Origin: Manihot esculenta
Lineage: Eukaryota; Streptophyta; Magnoliopsida; Malpighiales; Euphorbiaceae
Length of the DNA stretch: 64,000 nt
Assembly: GCF_001659605.2 (NCBI RefSeq)
Contig: NC_035172.2
Location: forward strand, 30,121,342 to 30,185,341
Direction: 5' to 3'
In this document: piece by piece, positions 32,208 through 45,400 of the stretch
Numbering within the stretch: the stretch's first letter is position 1
Layout of the letters: each line of letters starts with the position of its first letter
Program-made: the position numbers and the translations under genes
Notes under the pieces: model-generated
The model's input: the letters and a program-made list of their open reading frames with translations, nothing else
Told to the model about the DNA's origin: nothing
Databases searched by the model: none

Positions 32208-34382
32208 TGTAACGACCCCAAAATGGACCGTCACCGGCGCTAGGATTCAGGTCGGCTTAAGGCCGCCAGAACCCGTAGCAAGCCTGCTATACTCTCTGTG
32301 TACCTGTAAACCTCATACATGATCATACATTTTCTGTGAAAATAAAACTCCTTTCTGAACCAAGGCTTAACCTGTGCATGCACTATCTCTGTACTCTGTA
32401 CTCATGTACTCTGTACTCTGTATCCCTGACTAGAGCTTGCTCTAGATGGGCTATCTCATACCTGTTAAGCCTGGTTTTCACATACAGGAAAACATATATA
32501 CATATACAGATCATGTACAAAACATACATCACTAGGTCACTAGGTCAAGCAACAACTATTACATCTCTTTAAATTACATGTCCACTCTAAGCTATTACAG
32601 ATCTCTTTACTTTTCCTGTACTCTGCTGGACTGTCCCTGTACACTGTACACTGAACCTGCAAAACTGGGGTTAAGGGAGTGGGATGAGCTCTATAGCCCA
32701 GTGAGTAGAACAGTAAAACATCTCAGTAAAATATGATCTCATGGAATGCGTCATAACACAGACAAGCCACATCACGAGTAAACCTGTCACCACATAGTCC
32801 CAGTAACTCTGTGCCAGGGCGTAGAATCGAGCACCTGGTCTTCCTGTCATATATGTATATGTGTATATAACACCTCTGTACTTACCATTGCCAGGGCGTA
32901 GTCAAAGGCTCCTGGACTTTGCTATACCTGCCAGGGCGTAGTCAAAGGCTCCTGGACTTTGCTATACGTGCCAGGGCGTAGTCAAAGGCTCCTGGACTTC
33001 CTGTCTGAGACTATTGGATCATTCAGCATTTACTCACATCATCAAATAACAATGCAATGCAACATATTCGTGGACTAATGCAATCACCCTATGGCATAAA
33101 CATGATGTATGAGATATGCTAAAAGCAATTTGTGGTTCAATTAAAAGTCATAAGTTTAGTTCCACTCACCTCCGGCTATCTGGACTGACTGACTCTGCAG
33201 GCTCTGAAACTCTGGAGCAGTACTCACTGCTGCTCTCTCTGGTTCCTCTGGTCTGTACCTATACAGATAGACGCAAATGAGGGACCGAACTACTGTATCA
33301 ATACCTCTATTAAACTCCCCAAGAAACCCCTGAAACTCACTTAACGAGCTATGCAAAGCATGCAAAAGAAAAGCTGGACAGAACACTTTCGGCGGCAGGT
33401 TCGGCGGCCGAATGTCCTCTCCAGAGACGAAACTCAAGCACCTTCGGCGGCACCTTCGGCGGCCGAATCCCCCAAACAGAGCCGAACATGCAAAAACACT
33501 CGGGGGCAAGCTGTGGCAACCAAGTCACCATGCAGGAGGTTCGGCGGCCGAATGAACCTTCGGCTGCCGAACCTGAGTTCATCCAGAACTCAGCTTCAAC
33601 GGCAAACCATCTCCTCCTTCCCTTGAACACTTTCTAACATGCATCCTTCACGTATTCAACACACATATACTCCAGTATATGTTCACAGGGGTCCAAAACT
33701 AGCTAATAACCCTAAACAACAAAACAAACATAACACATCAACATGTATACATACATAAATCATCAAAAACTACCATGACTAACCTAAGCATGCTTCTCCT
33801 TCCTTTAACCCTTCAGAAAACATATAAACAGGGTCTAAAACTGCCCTTACCTCTGGAAACAGGAAGATACACACACTGAACAAAGGAAAAACAGATCAAC
33901 CTCTCTTCAAACTCTCAAAATCTCAAAAGCGTAACTTTTGTTTCTCTCAACTCTCAACACCTTTGCAAGCACCTCAAACTGCTGTAAGAACAACCAAAAA
34001 TATGTACAGATGAGTCATAAGAGACGTGGCCATTCCATGGCAAGAATCTGAGGCCAACACTTGTCAAAAAACATGACTCAGCTCACTAGCCAACTCAGCT
34101 TCGGCTGCCCACTCGCATGTGAAACCATGCAACATTCGGGGGCCGAACTTGAATTTCGGAAGCCGATCATTGGGCACTTTCGGCGGCCGAACTTACCTTC
34201 GGCGGCCGAACTTGGCTCCTCTGCCTTGGTTCATTTCAACTCACAACTATCACACTGTAAACCCAGAAAACACATCATAACACGTAAAAAAAACATAACT
34301 CCTACCCTTCTATAGAAGCCCAACACCCCGGATTCCATCAGACAACAGGAATTCCGGTGCCGGACTCTCACCGGGTATTACA
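32208..34382 (-). repeat. 3' LTR of Tekay-B
   Basis: It is almost identical to 39606-41780 (constant offset 7398, no indels seen). A tandem unit of about 40 bp, TGCCAGGGCGTAGTCAAAGG.., occurs three times at 32889-33000. Confidence 0.95.
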
Positions 34383-34458
34383 TTCTCCTCTCCTTAAGAA
34401 CATTCGTCCTCGGATGTTCCTAAAACAACAAAAACAAAACACAAGGAGGAAACTAACC

Positions 34459-37400
34459 TCAAAATAGATATGGATACTGCTGGAGCATAGACTCCCGCGT
34501 CTCCCATGTGCACTCTTCTCGATTATGGTGGTTCCATAAAACTTTCACCATCGGAATCTCCTTGTTCCTTAGCTGTCTGATCTGCGTGTCCAGAATCCGC
34601 ACTGGCTGCTCTATATAGGTGAGATCTGTATGAATCTCCACCTCAGGCTCACTCAGAACCTGATTCGGATCTGACACAAACTGTCGTAGCATAGAAACAT
34701 GAAATACCGGGTGAATCCTCTCCATAGAAGCAGGTAAATCCAGCTTATACGACACATTTCCGATCCTCTGCAACACCTCAAAGGGTCCAATGTATCGTGG
34801 AGCCAATTTACCTTTCTTTCCAAAACGAACCACTCCTTTCATTGGCGACACTTTCAGCAATACCCAATTACCCTCTTGAAACTCTAACTGTTTTCTGCGA
34901 ACGTCTGCATAACTTTTCTGTCTACTCTGAGCTGTTTTGATTCTCTCTCTGATCATGGGCACCATTCTACTGGTAATGTCTACTAACTCTGGCCCTGCAA
35001 GAGCCTTCTCTCCTACCTCTTCCCAGCAAACAGGGGATCTGCACTTCCTCCCATACAAAGCTTCATAAGGAGCCATCCCAATGCTAGCATGATGGCTGTT
35101 ATTGTAGGCAAACTCCACCAAAGGTAGATGCTGCCTCCAAGAACCGCCAAAGTCTAACACACATAGTCGAAGCATATCCTCTATGGTCTGGATGGTCCTT
35201 TCTGACTGTCCATCAGTCTGTGGGTGGAAAGCAGTACTAAAATCCAATCTCGTGCCCATCGCACTTTGCAGACTCCGCCAAAAGCGAGAGGTAAACTGAG
35301 GTCCTCTGTCTGAAACTATAGATACTGGAACTCCATGTAATCTCACTATCTCATCCAGATAGACCTGTGCCAACTTATCCACAGAATAGTTACTCCGTAC
35401 TGGAAGAAAATGAGCAGATTTTGTGAGTCTGTCCACAATCACCCATATCGAGTCTATCCTGTTGGACGCTACTGGTAAACCCACTACAAAATCCATGGCT
35501 ATGTTCTCCCATTTTCACTCTGGAATCGGTAATGGGTTAAGCATTCTGGCTGGTTTCTGATGCTCTAATTTCACCCTCTGACAAACCTCACAGGCTGTCA
35601 CGAACTGCGCCACTTCTTTCTTCATGGCTGGCCACCAATAGACCCTTTTCAGATCCTGATACATCTTGGTGGTTCCTGGGTGAACACTATACCTCGCATT
35701 ATGAGCTTCCCTCATAATGTCTTCCTTCACACTGCCCTTATCTGGTACACAAATTCGACTCCCATAGCGAAGGATCCCTTTGCTGTCAAATCTAAACTCT
35801 GCGTTATTGCCTGACTGAACAGTCCTGGCAATTTTCATCAACTCGGGGTCCTCATGCTGTTTCTGAGCTATCTGCTCCAGAAACACAGGTGTCACTCTCA
35901 TCTGTGCTATCAACGCACCTGTACCAGACAACTCTAGCTGTAATCCCTCGTCAAAGAGCTTATAAAGCTCCATCACAACTGGTCTCCGCTCTGTTGCTAT
36001 ATGGGATAAACTGCCTAGTGACTTCCGGCTTAGGGCGTCTGCGACAACATTCGCCTTACCCGGATGATACTGGATCGTACAATCATAATCACTGAGCAAT
36101 TCGACCCATCTTCTCTGCCGCAAATTCAGCTCTCTCTGACTTAAGATGTACTGTAAACTCTTGTGATCAGTGAAGATCTCGCATTTAACCCCGTAGAGGT
36201 AATGCCTCCACATCTTAAGTGCAAAGATAACTGCTGCCATCTCTAGGTCATGGGTAGGGTAATTCAACTCGTGCTTCTTCAACTGTCTAGAAGCATAAGC
36301 AATCACCTTATCACTCTGCATCAAAACACAACCCAATCCCACTCGAGATGCATCACAGAACACTGTGAAATCCTCATGACTCACAGGCAGAGCTAGCACT
36401 GGTGCTGATGTCAATCTCCTCTTGAGCTCCTCAAAGCTCTCTTCACACTGGTCTGACCAGACAAACTTCTGGTTCTTCTGAGTCAGTTTGGTCATAGGAG
36501 CTGCTATCTTTGAGAAGTTCTGAATGAACCTCCTGTAGTAACCTGCCAGTCCCAGAAAGCTTTTAATCTCAGTCACTGTCGTGGGTCTGGGCCAGTTAGC
36601 TACAGCCTCTATCTTCTTGGGGTCTACCTCAATACCCTCTGCTGATACCACATGTCCCAAGAAGGCAATGCTCCGTAACCAAAACTCACACTTCGAGAAC
36701 TTGGCATATAACCCATGCTCTCTCAGTGTCTGCAGTACTATCCTCAGATGCTGGGCATGCTCCTCTGCATCTCTGGAATACACTAAGATATCATCGATAA
36801 ACACAATGACAAAGTGATCCAGAAACTCACTGAATACCCTGTTCATGAGATCCATAAATGCTGCAGGGGCGTTAGTCAACCCGAACGGCATCACTAAGAA
36901 CTCATAATGCCCATATCTGGTCCGGAAAGCTGTCTTAGGCACATCTGCCTCTCTGACTCTCAACTGATGATACCCAGATCTCAGATCTATTTTCGAGAAA
37001 CAACCTGCTCCAGCTAGCTGGTCAAATAGATCATCAATCCTAGGTAAAGGATACCTATTCTTGATAGTGACCTTGTTCAACTGTCTGTAGTCGATACAAA
37101 GTCTGAGGGATCCATCCTTCTTTCTGACAAAGAGCACTGGAGCACCCCAAGGTGAGGTACTAGGGCGGATGAAACCCTTATCTACCAAGTCCTGCAACTG
37201 TTCTTTCAACTCTGTTAACTCAGCTGGTGCCATCCTGTAGGGAGGAATAGAGATAGGTCTAGTACCTGGTAGTAATTCAATTTCAAACCCTATCTCCCTA
37301 TCAGGTGGTAGTCCTGGCAAATCGTCTGGGAACACATCGAGAAACTCTCGGACTACTGGTACTGTGGCTGGTTCCCTCACCTGACTGTCTAGCTCTCTCA

Positions 37401-39384
37401 CATGAGCTAGAAACCCCTGACAACCCCTCCTAAGCAAACGACGAGCCTGAAGGGCTGAAATCATACCTCTGGGTGTACCTCTCCTGTCTCCTCTGAAGAC
37501 ACACTCTGACCCATCCTGGTCTCTGAGACTCACTAGCTTCGCTCTACAGTCCAACGTAGCACTATATGCAGATAGCCAATCCATCCCTAGAATGACATCA
37601 AAATCTGTCAAATCTAGAACCACAAGGTCAGCTGGAAGGCATCTACCCTCAATAAACACTGGACTGAAACGACAGACTGACACTGCCACTGATGGGTCAC
37701 ATCTAGGTCCACTGACCCAGAGAGGATACTCTAACTCAGAACTGATCAAACCCAATCTCTCTATGGCTCTCGAAGCAATAAAGGAATGAGAAGCACCGGG
37801 GTCCATCAAAGCATACACATCTGAACACCCAATGATGAGATTACCTGACACCACTGTGTTCGACGTGTTAGCCTCCTCCTGTGTCACTGTGAAAATCCGT
37901 GCTGGGGCTACCGGATTTCCACCTCGGGAACCTGCTGCTGAAGTAGAGGCTACCCCTCTCCCTCTACCTCTGCCACTAGTCTGAGGCATGACTGGAGTTG
38001 CTGGCCGTACAACTGGCTGTACCACACTGCCTGAACTCATCTGCTGGGATGGTGCAAAAGTCATCTCCGGACAATCCCGAGCAATATGCCCTTCCTGTCC
38101 ACATCGAAAACAAGCTGTAGATCCCAACCGACAAACTCCTCCATGTGGTTTTCCGCAGCGTCTGCAGACTGGAGCTGTGCCAGAGCTTGAGCCACTACCT
38201 ATTCCCAGACCTGACTTGACTTTACTCCAGAACTTACTCTTTGTTCCTTTTGCTCTATCCCATCTTTTACTGCTTGGTGTGGGGACTTTAGAGCCCGAAG
38301 CCTGTGCCATTGACTGTTTCTGAATATTGGCACTAGCTTCCATTTTCCTGGCTGCGTCTACTATGGTATGGAAACTCTCCTTTTCTGCTGGAAGAATCAA
38401 GGAAGCATACCTGGGATGCAGTCTCATAGTATATCTCCTTGCTTTCTTCTGATCAGTATCATAGGCTTGACCCACGTACTGAAGCAGATCCAGGAACTTA
38501 TCTGTGAATTCATCAACACTCATTTCATCTGTCTGTCGCAACTGTTCAAATTCAATTACTTTCATCTCCCTCGAACTGTCAGGAAAGGCCCACCCTGCAA
38601 ACTCATTGGCGAACTCTCCCCATGACATGCTGTCCATTCTAGGCTCCACATAATTCTTAAACCATTCTCTGGCTTTCTTGCATTTTATTGTGAAACCTGC
38701 CATTTCAATGGCTCTCCTATCATCTGCTCCCAATTCACCGGTTATCATCCTAACTGCTCTGAGGTAGTCAAATGGATCATCTCCCGTGTTATATTTCAGA
38801 GCATCCAATTTCAAGTACTCCGTCATTTGAACTTTACCTCCAGATGAGCTAGGTTCATGTCTGTCAACAACAGGGGCTACTGGTTCTGTTTGTGGTGGTG
38901 GAGGTGCTGGTTCATTTATTTCTAGGTGTGCTGCACTTGGATGTATAGGGGAGGGTGGATACATAGGATATGGTGGATATGATGGGTAATAAGGAGGATA
39001 TGGCATATATGGCATGTATGTAGGATATGGGTCAAAGCGAGAGTACTCCGACATACCCTCCATCGGATACTCTGGATCCTGAAACACAGCTGGATACTCA
39101 AATCCTGAGGCCTGACCACCTCCCAAAGATTCTCCCATACCTTCCTCAAAACTACCTATACCCATGCTGTCATCTCTAGACTGATCATCCCTCCTTTCCT
39201 CTGATCTTCCTCCCCTCACTGTTCCTCTTCTGCTCTCGTCGACAGACCTTCTCGGGTCTATTGACGTACCTTCCCTGCTAGATCTCTGAGACCTTGCCCT
39301 TGGCAATGCAGGAGGACGAGCAGCTGGTCTCTCATTCTCTGGTGGGACTCCAGTCAATCGAGCTGATCGACGAGTTCCTCGCAT
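34459..39384 (-). pseudogene. Tekay-B gag-pol polyprotein with a single in-frame stop
   Basis: One frame runs from ATG 39384 ([10 protein letters not shown]; the ORF is open further upstream to 39444 but family copies start here) to 34459. TGA at 35515-35517 is the only break. Before it lie 1289 codons: a Pro/Tyr-rich gag, two C-x2-C knuckles (about 407-418 and 425-438), protease DPGAS (about 528), RT with FIDDILVYS (862-865 for FIDD), RNase H, and the HHCC integrase finger. After it lie 351 codons: the integrase core ([28 protein letters not shown]) and the chromodomain-like tail. Sister copies have TGG (Trp) at this place, so the lesion is a G-to-A change. All visible catalytic residues are present, but the product lacks the integrase core. 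Confidence 0.93.
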
Positions 39385-39391
39385 CTTTACT

Positions 39392-40567
39392 CTGGAACCA
39401 CAACAGATAACATACCACTTTAGCACATAAACATCACATATCAATCATACACATACATCACTTATGGCATATCATAGCAGATAGGACTCAAGACCCTATC
39501 CTAGTGGACATGATTTCCTATTGTGCTTGACCACTTCTAACCTATCTGAGCCCAACACTGTCTCTATAGGTCCGATCATATGAACCTAGGGCTCTGATAC
39601 CAATCTGTAACGACCCCAAAATGGACCGTCACCGGCGCTAGGATTCAGGTCGGCTTAAGGCCGCCAGAACCCGTAGCAAGCCTGCTATACTCTCTGTGTA
39701 CCTGTAAACCTCATACATGATCATACATTTTCTGTGAAAATAAAACTCCTTTCTGAACCAAGGCTTAACCTGTGCATGCACTATCTCTGTACTATGTACT
39801 CATGTACTCTGTACTCTGTATCCCTGACTAGAGCTTGCTCTAGATGGGCTATCTCATACCTGTTAAGCCTGGTTTTCACATACAGGAAAACATATATACA
39901 TATACAGATCATGTACAAAACATACATCACTAGGTCACTAGGTCAAGCAACAACTATTACATCTCTTTAAATTACATGTCCACTCTAAGCTATTACAGAT
40001 CTCTTTACTTTTCCTGTACTCTGCTGGACTGTCCCTGTACACTGTACACTGAACCTGCAAAACTGGGGTTAAGGGAGTGGGATGAGCTCTATAGCCCAGT
40101 GAGTAGAACAGTAAAACATCTCAGTAAAATATGATCTCATGGAATGCGTCATAACACAGACAAGCCACATCACGAGTAAACCTGTCACCACATAGTCCCA
40201 GTAACTCTGTGCCAGGGCGTAGAATCGAGCACCTGGTCTTCCTGTCATATATGTATATGTGTATATAACACCTCTGTACTTACCATTGCCAGGGCGTAGT
40301 CAAAGGCTCCTGGACTTTGCTATACCTGCCAGGGCGTAGTCAAAGGCTCCTAGACTTTGCTATACGTGCCAGGGCGTAGTCAAAGGCTCCTGGACTTCCT
40401 GTCTGAGACTATTGGATCATTCAGCATTTACTCACATCATCAAATAACAATGCAATGCAACATATTCGTGGACTAATGCAATCACCCTATGGCATAAACA
40501 TGATGTATGATATATGCTAAAAGCAATTTGTGGTTCAATTAAAAGTCATAAGTTTAGTTCCACTCAC
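39392..40567 (-). other. Putative leader intron 2 of Tekay-B (1176 nt)
   Basis: On the minus strand the donor is CCGGAG|GTGAGT (GT at 40567-40566) and the acceptor TGGTTCCAG|AG (AG at 39393-39392), 7 nt before the gag ATG. It contains the PBS and the hairpin array. Sequence-based prediction. Confidence 0.6.
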
Positions 40568-41780
40568 CTCCGGCTATCTGGACTGACTGACTCTGCAGGC
40601 TCTGAAACTCTGGAGCAGTACTCACTGCTGCTCTCTCTGGTTCCTCTGGTCTGTACCTATACAGATAGACGCAAATGAGGGACCGAACTACTGTATCAAT
40701 ACCTCTATTAAACTCCCCAAGAAACCCCTGAAACTCACTTAACGAGCTATGCAAAGCATGCAAAAGAAAAGCTGGACAGAACACTTTCGGCGGCAGGTTC
40801 GGCGGCCGAATGTCCTCTCCAGAGACGAAACTCAAGCACCTTCGGCGGCACCTTCGGCGGCCGAATCCCCCAAACAGAGCCGAACATGCAAAAACACTCG
40901 GGGGCAAGCTGTGGCAACCAAGTCACCATGCAGGAGGTTCGGCGGCCGAATGAACCTTCGGCTGCCGAACCTGAGTTCCTCCAGAACTCAGCTTCAACGG
41001 CAAACCATCTCCTCCTTCCCTTGAACACTTTCTAACATGCATCCTTCACGTATTCAACACACATATACTCCAGTATATGTTCACAGGGGTCCAAAACTAG
41101 CTAATAACCCCAAACAACAAAACAAACATAACACATCAACATGTATACATACATAAATCATCAAAAACTACCATGACTAACCTAAGCATGCTTCTCCTTC
41201 CTTTAACCCTTCAGAAAACATATAAACAGGGTCTAAAACTGCCCTTACCTCTGGAAACAGGAAGATACACACACTGAACAAAGGAAAAACATATCAACCT
41301 CTCTTCAAACTCTCAAAATCTCAAAAGCGTAACTTTTGTTTCTCTCAACTCTCAACACCTTTGCAAGCACCTCAAACTGCTGTAAGAACAACCAAAAATA
41401 TGTACAGATGAGTCATAAGAGACGTGGCCATTCCATGGCAAGAATCTGAGGCCAACACTTGTCAAAAAACATGACTCAGCTCACTAGCCAACTCAGCTTC
41501 GGCTGCCCACTCGCATGTGAAACCATGCAACATTCGGGGGCCGAACTTGAATTTCGGAAGCCGATCATTGGGCACTTTCGGCGGCCGAACTTACCTTCGG
41601 CGGCCGAACTTGGCTCCTCTGCCTTGGTTCATTTCAACTCACAACTATCACACTGTAAACCCAGAAAACACATCATAACACGTAAAAAAAACATAACTCC
41701 TACCCTTCTATAGAAGCCCAACACCCCGGATTCCATCAGACAACAGGAATTTCGGTGCCGGACTCTCACCGGGTATTACA
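39606..41780 (-). repeat. 5' LTR of Tekay-B
   Basis: The leader intron 1 is predicted at 41248-40657 (minus; CCAGAG|GTAAGG ... CTGTATAG|) and the exon-like segment at 40656-40568 (89 nt). The TATA position is weak here: the conserved GGCCA context is followed by CGTCTCTTATGA rather than TATAAAAG. Confidence 0.95.
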
Positions 41781-41785
41781 GTTAT

Positions 41786-42165
41786 GTCATGTATATGTTG
41801 ATTATGAGATTGAGGTTTAGAAGTTGTGCTTGACCGAGTTTGTATAGTAATCCCTTTTGTAAACATGATCTATGTTTTATGATGCTTTTGTAACCAAACT
41901 CTATATATATAAATGTCACCCCATTGGGGCACTGTTGGGACTCCACAGAGGAGTCAATGTTTATAACCATGTTATGTATAGTGCATGCATAGGATGAGTT
42001 TGGTGAATGAATGTAAAGGAAAGTTCAAATTTTTATGTATGTTCTTGATCATGTATGGGATTAAACAGGTTTACAGGTTGTATGTCAGGCTTGCTACGGG
42101 TCCCGGCAGCCTTAAGCCGACCTGGATCCTAGCGCCGGTAAGGGTCCGATTTTTGGGTCGTTACA
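41786..42165 (+). repeat. 5' LTR of Tekay-A, remainder
   Basis: It continues the LTR interrupted at 32207 and ends CGTTACA at 42165. It matches the end of the 3' LTR (48770-49152). Confidence 0.92.
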
Positions 42166-42168
42166 GAA

Positions 42169-42181
42169 TGGTATCAGAGCC
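42169..42181 (+). promoter_or_regulatory. Primer-binding site of Tekay-A (initiator tRNA-Met)
   Basis: TGGTATCAGAGCC, 3 nt after the 5' LTR. Confidence 0.9.
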
Positions 42182-42428
42182 CTAGGTTCATATGGTCGGA
42201 CCTAGAGTGTCGGGCTCATAGAGGTTATAGAAGGTCAAGCACAATAGGAAGATCATGTCCCCTGGGATAGGATGTGGAGTTCTGTCTTGCATGATGATGT
42301 GAAATGCCATGATTATATGCATGTGCATTAATGCTATGATATGTATGTGATGCGGGTTCATGTGTGCCCACATGAACCATATGATGCTAATGTTTTTGTG
42401 TGATGTGCGCTGTTTTTCAGAAAACAGG

Positions 42429-45400
42429 ATGAGAGGAACTCGTCGATCAGCAAGATTGACTAGAGTACCACCTGAGGATGAGGGCACGAGCGCCCGTCCT
42501 CCTGCATTGCCTAGGGCAATGTCAAGCAGGTCTAGCAGAGAAAGAGCAGTAAGAGACCCTAGAAGGTCTTTGGATCTGGGTAGAAGCATATCAGTGAGGG
42601 GAACAATTCAGGGGGGAATGTCAGAGGATATGGGGGATGAGATAGATGTGGACCAGAGGAGGGATGGCAGTTTAGGAGTGAGCATGTCGGAAGAGGGAAT
42701 GGGAGAGTCCCAAGGAGGCACCCAGGCCTCGGGATTTGTTCAGCCACCTTATTACCCACCCTTCTCACAAAACCCCGGGTATTCGATGGGAGGCACATCG
42801 GACTACCATAGCTTTAACCCTTATCCCACACAGATGCCATACCCATCTTACTACCCACCATACCCACAGTACCCCATGTACCCACCTCCACCTTACTATC
42901 CAGGTATAGCAAACCCTGCCCCAGGGGATGCTGCACCTCCTCCTCCACCAGCAGAACCCACAGTTCCAGAAATCCCAGTACCTAAGCCTAGCTCAGCTGG
43001 TGGGAGCAAGGTCAAGATGACCGACTACATGAAGTTGGGCGCTCCTCAGTATGAAAAAGGGGATGACCCGTTTGTATATCTTGAAAGGGTCAAGGTGATT
43101 ACAGATGAGATTGGGGCGGATGACAGTAGAGCCATTCAGATGGCTGGGTTCACGCTTAAGTGCAAGAAGGCACGAGAGTGGTTTAAGAATTATGTGAACC
43201 CGAGGGTGGACAGCATGTCTTGGGAAGAGTTTGCAAACGAGTTTGCAGGATGGGCTTTCCCTGATAGCTCAAGGGAATTGAAGATGATAGAGTTTGAACA
43301 GTTGAGGCAGACTGATGATATGAGTGTGGATGAGTTCACAGACCGATTTTTGGAGCTGTTGCCATTTGCAGGGCAAAATCTTGACTCAGACCAGAAAAAA
43401 GTCAAGAAGGTATATCATGAAACTCCACTCCAGATATTCCTCCTTGATCCAGTCAGCAGATAGGGAGAGCTTCCATGCCATAGTGGATATGGCCAGGAAG
43501 ATGGAGGCCAGTGCCATCATTCAGGGGACAATTAAACAGTCAGTGGCACAACCCTCTGGTTCTAAGACCCCAGGCTCTTCTTCTCTGAGTGCAGCAGCTT
43601 CAGGTAGCAAAAGGTGGAGTAACACCACTAGGAAGCCAAAGAAGAATAAGTTCTGGAACAAGATCAAGTCCAGTCTGGGACTAGGGAGTGGCTCAAGCTC
43701 TGGTACGGATAATGCAGTATGCAAGAAGTGTGGAAAGCCACACAAGGGACTTTGTCTGGTTGGGACGACAGCCTGCTTCAGATGCGGGCAAGAGGGACAC
43801 ATGGCACGGGAGTGTCCTAGGACAGCTTTTGGGGCACAGTCCCAGCAGACAACTTCAGGTAGTGTAGCGCAGCCAGCAGCTCCAGCCACGACTCAGGCCA
43901 GTGGCAGAGGCAGAGGGAGAGGGGCAACCTCTTCTTCAGCGGGTTTCAGAGGTGAAGGTCCATCAGCTCCAGCACGGATCTTCACGATGACTCAGCAGGA
44001 GGCAGATGCATCTAACACCGTGGTGGCAGGTAACTTAGTCATTGGTTGTTCAGATGTGTATGCCTTGATGGACCCTGGTGCATCTCATTCTTTTATTGCA
44101 CCAAGAGCCGTTCAGAGGTTAGGATTAATGGTCTCTGGGTTAGAGTGCCCTCTCTGGGTCAGTGGACCCAAGTGTGATCCATCAGTGGCAGAGTCAGTCT
44201 GCCAGTGCAGCCCAGTGTTTGTTGAGGGAAGATGCTTGTCCGCCGACCTGGTGGTTCTAGATTTGACTGATTTTGACGTCATTCTAGGGATGGACTGGTT
44301 ATCTACCCATGGTGCTACCTTGGACTGCAGGGACAAGGTAGTCAGGTTCAGAGGTCAGGATGGGTCAGAGGTTGTCTTCAGGGGAGACAGGAGGGGTACA
44401 CCTAGAGGTCTGATATCAGCTCTTCAGGCTCGTAGGTTGCTTAGGAAGGGATGTCAGGGGTATTTGGCTCATGTGAGAGAGCTTAGCAGTCAGGTTAGAG
44501 AGCCCGCCTCGGTGCCAGTGGTCAAAGAGTTCTTAGATGTGTTCCCAGACGAGCTGCCAGGTTTACCACCTGCTAGGGAGATAGAGTTCGAGATAGAATT
44601 GATGCCTGGAACCCGACCGATCTCTATCCCTCCCTACAGGATGGCTCCAGCCGAATTGAAGGAATTGAAAGAGCAGTTGCAAGAGCTGGTAGAAAGGGGC
44701 TTCATCCGACCGAGTACCTCACCTTGGGGTGCTCCAGTTCTATTTGTGAGAAAGAAGGATGGATCCCTTAGACTTTGTATCGACTACAGGCAGTTGAACA
44801 AAGTCACTACCAAGAATAAGTACCCATTGCCAAGGATCGATGATCTATTCGACCAGCTAGCAGGAGCGGGTTGTTTCTCCAAAATAGATCTGAGATCTGG
44901 GTACCATCAGCTGAGGATCAGAGATGAGGATGTGCCAAAGACGGCTTTTAGGACCAGATATGGGCATTTTGAGTTCCTTGTAATGCCGTTCGGGTTAACC
45001 AACGCCCCTGCAGCATTCATGGATCTCATGAACAGAGTGTTTAGCCAGTACCTAGATCACTTTGTTATTGTCTTCATAGATGCTATCTTAGTGTATTCCA
45101 GGAATGCAGAGGAGCATGCCCATCATCTGAGGTTGGTTTTGCAGACCTTGAGGGAACATGGCTTATATGCCAAGTTCTCTAAGTGTGAGTTCTGGCTGAG
45201 GAGCATTTCATTCTTGGGGCATGTGGTGTCGGAAAATTGAATAGAGGTAGACTCCAAGAAGGTAGAAGCTGTGGCTAACTGGCCTAGACCCACTTCAGTG
45301 ATAGAAATCAGGAGTTTCTTGGGTTTGGCGGGTTGCTACAGGAGGTTCGTTCAGGACTTCTCAAAGATTGTAGCTCCTCTGACCAGATTGACCAGGAAGA

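Larger units (their letters stand above)
32208..41780 (-). mobile_element. Tekay-B: young, nearly intact Tekay-like element on the minus strand
   Basis: The element is 9573 bp, with perfect TSD GTTAT (32203-32207 and 41781-41785), inside the 5' LTR of Tekay-A. The LTRs 32208-34382 and 39606-41780 are both exactly 2175 bp. I count about 7 substitutions and no indels between them by eye. The PBS for initiator tRNA-Met is at 39590-39602 (reverse strand). The polypurine tract is 34383-34395 with an adjacent hairpin at 34398-34419. One polyprotein frame is broken only by one TGA. It is the youngest insertion in the window. Confidence 0.95.

Noticed and set aside
34061..34315. Small ORF duplicated exactly at 41459-41713, suggesting a repeated gene
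   Set aside because: The two copies are the same segment of the two LTRs of Tekay-B; identity reflects LTR age, not a gene family.
41400..41440. TATA box for Tekay-B
   Set aside because: The conserved position reads CTCTTATGACTC on the minus strand. Nearby CATATTTTT could serve, but I cannot support a specific site.
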